This document shows, piece after piece, positions 1 through 3,935 of a stretch of DNA of 5,781 nt. This DNA is from an uncultured Polyangiaceae bacterium (GTDB lineage Bacteria; Myxococcota_A; Polyangia; Polyangiales; Houyiibacteriaceae). Made by a program: the position numbers and the translations under genes. Location: contig CAMYMX010000260.1 of the NCBI GenBank assembly GCA_947259605.1, positions 1-5,781 on the forward strand, read 5' to 3'. Within the stretch, counting starts at the first letter, position 1; every line of letters starts with the position of its first letter. The notes beneath the pieces were generated by a model. The model ran no database searches. It had not been told where the DNA came from and saw only the letters and a program-made list of their open reading frames with translations.

Positions 1-2
1 AG

Positions 3-65
3 CGGGACAGGGCCGCCGCGGACACTGGCGCTGACGCTGACGCTGTATCTCGGGCCTCGACGTGA
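3..65 (+). CDS. possible 3' end of an upstream gene (partial)
   Basis: One frame is open from the left edge to a TGA at 63-65 and reads as an Ala/Asp/Thr-rich tail (RDRAAADTGADADAVSRAST). The stop lies 23 bp before the ATG of the next gene, which would suit an operon. The stretch is only 20 codons and has no recognisable motif. A second frame also stays open past 65, so this is weak. The short tandem GCTGAC repeat here (about 31-46) gives the Ala-Asp repeats. It may equally be non-coding leader. Confidence 0.2.
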   Translation, partial: RDRAAADTGADADAVSRAST

Positions 66-88
66 TAGGGTCCGGCCGGGATCTGGCG

Positions 89-643
89 ATGCGAACCAAG
101 CTCTACCGCAGGACCTTCCATAAGCTCACGCTGCTGACCGGCGCAAGCGTTCTGGTCCTACCGGCGTGCAGCGATGACGCCGTCACAGCGTCCAACGGGG
201 TCACGCTCACGAGCGACGAGCGCAATCTCCTCGAGCGCTTTGCCGAGGTGTTCTTGCCGACCGATGGCACCTCGCTCAAACCCCGCTCCGAAGTTCCCGT
301 CGTTGACAACATCGAGCACGCGTTTACCTTGATGGACGCGCCCACGCTCGACCAGGTCCGCATTGGCCTCAAGCTATTCGACTACGGCTCCGTTCTCATC
401 GGCCTGCACTTCGCGCGCTTCGTCAACCTCTCGGCGGAGCGGCGGCTCGCGTACATCAGGCGATGGGAACAGGGAATCGACATGCAACGCGGGATTTCCA
501 CGCTCCTGAAGAAACTGGTCTGCTACGGGTACTGGAAGGACATCGAGGCAGGCCGCGCCATCGGCTACCAGGGCCCCGTTTCCGACGCCGGCGGAATCGC
601 GCGCCTCGGCAATGCGCCCATGCCCCGCGCGACGAACGGGTGA
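89..643 (+). CDS. Tat-exported lipoprotein, gluconate 2-dehydrogenase subunit 3-like (small subunit of the GMC dehydrogenase)
   Basis: A 184-residue protein, probably the small accessory subunit of the flavin dehydrogenase encoded next to it. I start it at the ATG at 89 rather than the in-frame GTG at 62, because the ATG places a twin-arginine signal at the N-terminus. YRRTFHK (residues 5-11) is close to the S/T-RR-x-F-x-K consensus. A short hydrophobic stretch follows, then LPAC (residues 24-27), which reads as a lipobox with the Cys as lipidation site. The rest is mostly helical in character, with the segment TSDERNLLERFAEVFLPTD and many aromatic residues. That suits the gluconate dehydrogenase subunit 3 family, whose members carry the Tat signal for the whole complex and escort the signal-less FAD subunit. 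Family assignment rests on this sequence character plus the GMC gene 5 bp downstream. The Shine-Dalgarno is weak. The protein would sit in the periplasm, anchored by its lipid. Confidence 0.75.
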   Translation: MRTKLYRRTFHKLTLLTGASVLVLPACSDDAVTASNGVTLTSDERNLLERFAEVFLPTDGTSLKPRSEVPVVDNIEHAFTLMDAPTLDQVRIGLKLFDYGSVLIGLHFARFVNLSAERRLAYIRRWEQGIDMQRGISTLLKKLVCYGYWKDIEAGRAIGYQGPVSDAGGIARLGNAPMPRATNG

Positions 644-648
644 CGTCC

Positions 649-2205
649 ATGGCGAACCTACCGATAGCGACGACCCAAGGCCTTCCCGCACTGAACGTGA
701 CGACGCCGGAGCAGATCCCCGAGGCGGGCCTCGACCTCGAAGCGGATGTCGTGGTCATCGGCTCGGGCGCCGCCGGCGCAGTGACGGCCTTCGAGCTGGC
801 GCGCTCCGGCGCACGAGTTGTAGTCCTCGAAGCAGGGCCGCACATCCCGTCTAGCGAATTTCAGGAGCATGCGCCGACCGCGCTCGAGACCCTGTACCAG
901 GACCATGGAAACCAGGTGAACACCACCGGAGACCTAGCCATCCTTCAGGGCAAGTGCGTTGGTGGCTCGACCGTGGTCAACGCAGCCGCCTGTTTTCGGG
1001 CGCCAAATCAGGTTCTCGCGCATTGGGCTGAGGTGCACGGCCTCGAGAACCTCTCGCCCGAGGCGCTGCGTCCCTACTTCGAACGCGTCGAGCGAAACCT
1101 TTCCGTCCATCAAAACCAACCGCACGAGGTCAACTACAACGGCCGGCTCCTGATCGAAGGGGCAAAGAAAGTCGGCATCCCGGCGTCCCCGATCTCTCGC
1201 AACATCCGGGACTGCGCGCTCACCGGGCACTGCGTCTCCGGATGCAAGACCGATCGCAAGCAGTCGATGCTGGTCACCTACCTGCCCTGGGCCAGCGAGC
1301 TCGGCGCGACCATTCTCAGCGGCACTCGAGCCGAAACCTTCGAGGTCAGCGGCCGACGTGTCACCGCGGTCCGCGCGATCGCCACCGATGCGGCCGGCAT
1401 ACAAAAGCCCGTCCAGGTGCATGCCGGCCTGGTCGTCGTCGCTGCGGGCGCGGTGCAGACCCCGCTTCTGTTTCAGCGGAACAAGATCGGAAACAGCAGC
1501 GGCCACGTCGGCCTCAATTTCGCGTGCCACCCTTCGCTCGCGGTATTCGGGGAGCACGAGAATGACATTTACGCCTGGGTTGGCGCCACGCTGAGCGCGC
1601 AAGCGGGCGACATCGAGAACCCCCTCAGAGGTGGCTATTTGCTGGAAGCCGGCATGGTCGGCCCCGTGATCACGAGCGCGTGGATCGACGGCGGGGTCGG
1701 CAGTGAGTTTGTCGAGTTCATGGAGAACAGCAAGAAGTTCCAAGCTGCAGTCACCTTGATTCACGACCACAACGTGGGCCGAGTCTATCTCGACGGCGAT
1801 CGCAAGCGCATCGAGTACGACCTCGACGACCGCGATTTCGAGTCGATGCGGGAGGCGCTTCGCGGGACCGCCCGGATCTACTTTGCGGCCGGCGCGCGCC
1901 GCGTGTATCTGCCGACCACTCGCAAAACCACCATCGAAAGCGCGGACCAAGTCGACTCGGTGATCAACGGCCTTCAAAACGGGAAGCACATGTATCGCAT
2001 CACCTCGTACCACCCGCAGGGGACGATGCGCATGGGCGCCGACCACAAAAAGAGCGTCGTTGGGCCGAACGGGCTCTGCCACGACCTCGACAACGTGTAC
2101 GTGCCGGACGCGAGCCTGTTTCCATCGTCGCTCTTGGTGAACCCTCAGATCACCGTCTACACCATGGCCAGCTACATCTCCGACCAAATCCTGGCGCGCG
2201 GGTAG
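649..2205 (+). CDS. GMC family FAD-dependent oxidoreductase (sugar/alcohol dehydrogenase-like large subunit)
   Basis: A 518-residue flavoprotein oxidising an alcohol or sugar-type substrate that cannot be named from sequence. The Rossmann FAD site is at residues 34-63 (G38, G40, G43 of GSGAAG, then VVVLEAG). The second FAD-contacting segment is GKCVGGSTVVNAA (101-113). The C-terminal GMC part has YHPQGTMRMG with the probable catalytic His455, and VNPQ with Asn498, the usual His-Asn pair, plus VYVPDAS (483-489). C189, C195 and C199 form Cx5Cx3C in ALTGHCVSGCK. A cluster of this type holds a 3Fe-4S centre in bacterial FAD glucose dehydrogenase; similar Cys groups also occur in other GMC branches without proof of a cluster. 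There is no signal peptide. The ATG at 649 is chosen because it sits 5 bp after the stop of the lipoprotein gene, suggesting translational coupling. An open frame extends upstream to 463, but its Arg-rich translation is the shadow of the preceding gene. Length is normal for the family. Confidence 0.9.
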   Translation: MANLPIATTQGLPALNVTTPEQIPEAGLDLEADVVVIGSGAAGAVTAFELARSGARVVVLEAGPHIPSSEFQEHAPTALETLYQDHGNQVNTTGDLAILQGKCVGGSTVVNAAACFRAPNQVLAHWAEVHGLENLSPEALRPYFERVERNLSVHQNQPHEVNYNGRLLIEGAKKVGIPASPISRNIRDCALTGHCVSGCKTDRKQSMLVTYLPWASELGATILSGTRAETFEVSGRRVTAVRAIATDAAGIQKPVQVHAGLVVVAAGAVQTPLLFQRNKIGNSSGHVGLNFACHPSLAVFGEHENDIYAWVGATLSAQAGDIENPLRGGYLLEAGMVGPVITSAWIDGGVGSEFVEFMENSKKFQAAVTLIHDHNVGRVYLDGDRKRIEYDLDDRDFESMREALRGTARIYFAAGARRVYLPTTRKTTIESADQVDSVINGLQNGKHMYRITSYHPQGTMRMGADHKKSVVGPNGLCHDLDNVYVPDASLFPSSLLVNPQITVYTMASYISDQILARG

Positions 2206-2214
2206 ACGCGCCAG
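2191..2214. terminator. GC-rich stem-loop over the GMC stop codon
   Basis: CTGGCGCG (2191-2198) and CGCGCCAG (2207-2214) are a perfect 8-bp inverted repeat with an 8-nt loop containing the TAG stop codon. It lies between two convergent genes whose stops are 37 bp apart, so it could end transcription from the left gene. No T-run follows, so it is not a classical intrinsic terminator, and the stem could be chance in GC-rich DNA. Confidence 0.35.
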
Positions 2215-2242
2215 CCCGCAAACCGCCTTCCCCCGAGACCAA

Positions 2243-2674
2243 CTACTCGGTGCGCTTCATGCGGCTGAAGCACCAGACCCCGCCGTCAGCCTCCACGAGC
2301 CTCCAGCCTTCATCTCCGAGCCCGGAGAACTGCTGGGTCATCGCTTCGGGCTTCTTGGCTGGGCGAACGCATTTGTATTCCCACTTGTGCGAACCCCAAT
2401 TGCCGTGATGAGGGTGGCCCTTGCCACAGTGTGCACACGCCTTGCCCTGCTTGCAGTCTGGGCAGGCTTTGCCCTGGGTGCAGTGCGGGCAAGTCTTGCC
2501 CTCCGTGCAGTGGGGGCAGTCTTTACCAGCCGCGCAGTGCGGACACGCAGCGCCCTGTCCGCAAGTCTGACAAGACACGGCCTTGCCGTCTGCCTGAGAT
2601 TCGGCCGGGGTGCTGCCAAAGGCAAGCCACATCAAGCCGGCGGTGAGAGCAGAAGCTAGAAGCACAGAACGCAT
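2243..2674 (-). CDS. secreted CxxC-repeat protein with C-terminal DUF4177-like domain
   Basis: A 143-residue protein of unknown function. Residues 1-28 form a Sec-type signal peptide: MR, a hydrophobic core VLLASALTAGLMWLAF, then a polar region with possible cleavage near ESQA. Residues 35-88 are six end-to-end 9-residue units of form C-P-x-C-x-x-G-K-x, with CxxC pairs starting at 35, 44, 53, 62, 71 and 80, followed by His-rich GHPHHG (86-91). Residues 97-141 (KWEYKC, GLGDEGWRLV, CFSRMKR) resemble DUF4177, a small domain recognised by its WEYK start, a GWxLV motif and a basic end. The regular Cys/His spacing suggests zinc or other metal binding, or a disulfide-linked rod; this is inference. 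No CxxCH haem site exists. The ATG at 2674 is chosen over an in-frame GTG at 2701 because AGGAGG sits just upstream and the signal peptide then starts cleanly. The gene is convergent to the GMC gene, so shared function is not implied. Confidence 0.85.
   Translation of the reverse strand: MRSVLLASALTAGLMWLAFGSTPAESQADGKAVSCQTCGQGAACPHCAAGKDCPHCTEGKTCPHCTQGKACPDCKQGKACAHCGKGHPHHGNWGSHKWEYKCVRPAKKPEAMTQQFSGLGDEGWRLVEADGGVWCFSRMKRTE
2411..2572 (-). repeat. six tandem 27-bp units encoding CxxC repeats
   Basis: Six in-frame 27-bp units (2546-2572, 2519-2545, 2492-2518, 2465-2491, 2438-2464, 2411-2437) encode CQTCGQGAA, CPHCAAGKD, CPHCTEGKT, CPHCTQGKA, CPDCKQGKA and CAHCGKGHP. The DNA of the middle units is clearly related, while third positions differ. 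This indicates duplication followed by divergence with the protein pattern kept. The number of units could vary between strains. Confidence 0.9.
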
Positions 2675-2678
2675 GAAC

Positions 2679-2684
2679 CCTCCT
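2679..2684 (-). promoter_or_regulatory. strong ribosome binding site of the CxxC-repeat gene
   Basis: On the - strand AGGAGG lies four bases before the ATG at 2674. It is the only perfect Shine-Dalgarno seen near a start in this window, and it decides the start codon of the CxxC-repeat gene. Confidence 0.8.
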
Positions 2685-2722
2685 GAAGTTGAACGGGGCA
2701 CGCTAGCACGCGTGGGCCCAAC

Positions 2723-2758
2723 GGGGCGCGGAAAATGACGCGATATGGGGCGGAGTCG
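2723..2758 (+). repeat. 36-bp dispersed repeat, copy 1
   Basis: Begins GGGGCGCGGAAAATGACG and ends GGGGCGGAGTCG. It differs from copy 2 at 3 of 36 positions. The five bases after it (AACGG) also match the bases that follow copy 3 on the other strand, so the unit may be 41 bp long. It lies 48 bp upstream of the CxxC-repeat gene's start. Confidence 0.8.
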
Positions 2759-2761
2759 AAC

Positions 2762-2776
2762 GGCTCGCGCTGCCGC
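2762..2776 (+). repeat. 15-bp direct repeat, copy A
   Basis: GGCTCGCGCTGCCGC here is repeated exactly at 2921-2935. It starts four bases after 36-bp repeat copy 1. Confidence 0.6.
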
Positions 2777-2905
2777 GGGTGTTTGGGGGTGCGGGGCTTT
2801 AACTGATTGCCGGGTTTGGTTTAGTTACACCACCCGCCCACCCCCACCCGTAATCCTCCCTGGCGCGGCGTTCGCTTCGCTCCGCCTTGCTGGCGCATTC
2901 GCGCC

Positions 2906-2923
2906 GGGCTTCGCCCTTCGGGC
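2906..2923 (+). repeat. two overlapping, mutually exclusive small hairpins
   Basis: GGGC-TTC-GCCC (2906-2916) and GCCC-TTC-GGGC (2913-2923) share the central GCCC, so only one can form at a time. They sit in a run of TTCGC-type motifs (about 2868-2925) that looks like the GC-rich palindromic filler common between genes in high-GC genomes. The stems are only 4 bp. Confidence 0.4.
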
Positions 2924-2935
2924 TCGCGCTGCCGC
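2921..2935 (+). repeat. 15-bp direct repeat, copy B
   Basis: Exact second copy of GGCTCGCGCTGCCGC found at 2762-2776, here directly following the overlapping hairpins. Confidence 0.6.
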
Positions 2936-2975
2936 CTGCCGGTTGGGAAGGTTGGTGGTCCTGTCTCCGTAGGGA

Positions 2976-3011
2976 GGGGCGCGGAAAAAGGCGCGACATG
3001 GGGCGGAGTCG
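2976..3011 (+). repeat. 36-bp dispersed repeat, copy 2 (left end of an inverted pair)
   Basis: Begins GGGGCGCGGAAAAAGGC, identical over 17 bases to the inverted copy 3, and ends GGGGCGGAGTCG. It matches copy 1 at 33 of 36 positions and copy 3 at 32 of 36. Together with copy 3 it bounds a 191-bp unit. Confidence 0.85.
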
Positions 3012-3068
3012 GCGTGTGAGTGACAATCGGCAAGACAGCAACCCGCCTCCGATTGGCGCGAACTCCGA

Positions 3069-3127
3069 GGGGCGGCTTGCGTGGCCTCAGGCTCCCAGCC
3101 CCTCCGGCCACCTTTGCAAGCCGCCCC
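3069..3127. repeat. 59-bp interval with 12-bp and 6-bp nested inverted repeats
   Basis: The outer arms GGGGCGGCTTGC (3069-3080) and GCAAGCCGCCCC (3116-3127) are perfectly complementary. Directly inside them are GTGGCC (3081-3086) and GGCCAC (3106-3111), leaving CTTT unpaired on one side. The loop itself holds GGCT-CCC-AGCC. The RNA from either strand should fold strongly. It lies 51 bp past the trpF stop and could block or end transcription from trpF, but no T-run follows on the - strand, so an intrinsic terminator is not supported. Confidence 0.8.
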
Positions 3128-3130
3128 GTT

Positions 3131-3166
3131 CGACGCAGCCCCGTGTCGTGCCTTTTTCCGCGCCCC
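3131..3166 (-). repeat. 36-bp dispersed repeat, copy 3 (inverted)
   Basis: On the - strand this begins GGGGCGCGGAAAAAGGC and ends GGGGCTGCGTCG, followed by AACGG as in copy 1. It lies 12 bp beyond the trpF stop codon and forms the right end of the inverted pair with copy 2. Confidence 0.85.
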
Positions 3167-3178
3167 GGTACGCGGGCG

Positions 3179-3790
3179 CTAGCCGCCCTTCGCGGCGTCG
3201 ATGAAGCGTTTGACCAAATCGGGGTCCTTGCGACCCGGCTGCGATTCGACTCCTGATGCGACGTCGACTCGGAACGGCTTCACGACCGCCACGGCTTCGG
3301 CGACATTGTCCGGTGTCAGACCGCCGGCGAGGGTCAGCTTGCGCTCCTTGGCAACCTCGGCGGCGATCGCCCAATCGAAGGTTCTGCCTGTGCCACCGGG
3401 GATGCCAGGAACGCTGGCATCGAGGAGAATATGCTCGCCGGGGTAGCTCCGTGCTAGCTCGATCGCGGTCCCGTCCTTCACAGAGATCGCCTTGTACGCG
3501 TTGGGCAAGAGCGCGGCGAGCAGCTCGGGCGGCTCTGCCCCATGGAGCTGGGCCAAACCGATGCCGGTTTCGCGCAAGATTTTGCGGACCTGCTCCAGAC
3601 TGAAATCGACGAATACCCCGACGGTTTGGACATGATCGGCCCCGGCTTCGACGATCGCGCGCGCCGTTTGCGCATCGACGCATCGGGGAGAGGCCGGCCA
3701 GAAGTTGAGGCCGATCGAATCGACGCCCCGCTCGATGCAACGCAGTGCGTCGTCAACGGTGGTTAACCCGCAGATTTTGACCTCCGTCAT
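3179..3790 (-). CDS. trpF: phosphoribosylanthranilate isomerase
   Basis: A 203-residue cytoplasmic TIM-barrel enzyme of tryptophan biosynthesis. It converts N-(5-phosphoribosyl)anthranilate to the 1-deoxyribulose 5-phosphate form (CdRP) by an Amadori rearrangement. The family motifs are all present: VKICGLT (4-10) with catalytic base Cys7, GLNFWPASPR (27-36), QLHG (81-84), ILLDA (121-125) with catalytic acid Asp124, GGTGRTFDW (132-140), LAGGLTPDNV (154-163) and VASGVES (177-183) ending in the phosphate-binding region. Length is normal for a stand-alone TrpF. The ATG at 3790 puts VKICGLT at the N-terminus as is usual. A TTG at 3826 in the same frame would add 12 residues outside the family pattern. 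Neither start has a good Shine-Dalgarno; GGGGAG lies too far upstream of the ATG. No other trp gene is in the window; an upstream partner is excluded because korA is divergent. Confidence 0.95.
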   Translation of the reverse strand: MTEVKICGLTTVDDALRCIERGVDSIGLNFWPASPRCVDAQTARAIVEAGADHVQTVGVFVDFSLEQVRKILRETGIGLAQLHGAEPPELLAALLPNAYKAISVKDGTAIELARSYPGEHILLDASVPGIPGGTGRTFDWAIAAEVAKERKLTLAGGLTPDNVAEAVAVVKPFRVDVASGVESQPGRKDPDLVKRFIDAAKGG

Positions 3791-3935
3791 GTCCGGAGGA
3801 TGGTCCGACAGCGTCTCCCCGTCCAACCCGCACGGCTGCGCTTGCCGATCGAGTACCCCGGTTCTAAAAGGGCAACCAGTTGGACCCGGAACACGGGCGC
3901 AGGCCCTCCTAGGGGACTAGAATCGATGATAGAGC
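3791..3935. promoter_or_regulatory. divergent trpF-korA promoter region
   Basis: These 145 bp separate the two divergent starts and must drive both genes. On the + strand TAGAAT (3918-3923), 12 bp before the korA ATG, matches the -10 consensus at 5 of 6 positions, but no matching -35 lies 16-18 bp further upstream. CAACCAGTTG (3873-3882) is a short dyad that could be an operator. For trpF only a poor -10-like TAGAAC (- strand, 3861-3866) is seen. The region's role is firm; the individual sites are guesses. Confidence 0.5.

Larger units (their letters stand above)
2976..3166. mobile_element. 191-bp unit with 36-bp imperfect terminal inverted repeats (MITE-like candidate)
   Basis: The ends are 36-bp repeat copies 2 and 3 in opposite orientation, with the outermost 17 bases perfectly inverted. 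The interior of about 119 bp codes for nothing recognisable and contains a large hairpin (3069-3127). The small size, inverted ends and lack of a gene fit a miniature inverted-repeat element or a REP/BIME-type unit. Against a true transposon, no target-site duplication is visible (left flank CCGTAGGGA, right flank GGTACGCGG). The third copy at 2723 lies outside the unit in direct orientation, which favours a dispersed repeat family. Confidence 0.4.
2685..3178. other. gene-free, repeat-rich intergenic region
   Basis: About 490 bp between two - strand genes. Open frames here are short, Arg/Pro/Ala-rich and have no recognisable domain, so I call none. Next to the CxxC-repeat gene is a cluster of short palindromes: GCTAGC (2702-2707), CACGCGTG (2707-2714) and GGGCCC (2714-2719). 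They could include operator sites for that gene, but no convincing -35/-10 pair was found. The rest holds three copies of a 36-bp repeat, a 15-bp direct repeat, overlapping hairpins near 2906-2923 and a 59-bp hairpin interval, each listed separately. Confidence 0.7.

Noticed and set aside
463..648. Upstream in-frame extension of the GMC protein
   Set aside because: The added 62 residues are Arg/Pro/Gly-rich, overlap the lipoprotein gene in another frame and precede a normal GMC start, so they are a shadow of that gene.
934..2187. Long open frame on the - strand opposite the GMC gene
   Set aside because: The translation is rich in Arg, Val, Asp and His without domain motifs, typical of the antisense frame of a GC-rich gene; the + strand has clear FAD and catalytic motifs.
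2411..2572. CRISPR-like regular spacing of similar 27-bp units
   Set aside because: There are no unique spacers; the units are contiguous, in frame and encode a protein repeat.
2431..2575. Haem c binding sites in the Cys-rich protein
   Set aside because: None of the CxxC pairs is followed by His, so the CxxCH motif is absent and it is not the missing cytochrome of the GMC dehydrogenase.
2745..2850. tRNA-like stretch on the - strand, with GTTCGACTCC resembling a T-loop and GGTGTAACTAA resembling the start of a D-arm
   Set aside because: The T-stem has only three of five pairs, no 7-bp acceptor stem matches CGCCCCA, and no anticodon arm folds. The T-loop-like string is part of the 36-bp repeat and its flank, and is broken in copy 2.
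2799..3111. Short Arg/Pro-rich open frames in the repeat-rich gap on both strands
   Set aside because: They overlap one another in several frames, run through the repeats and have no ribosome binding site or domain.
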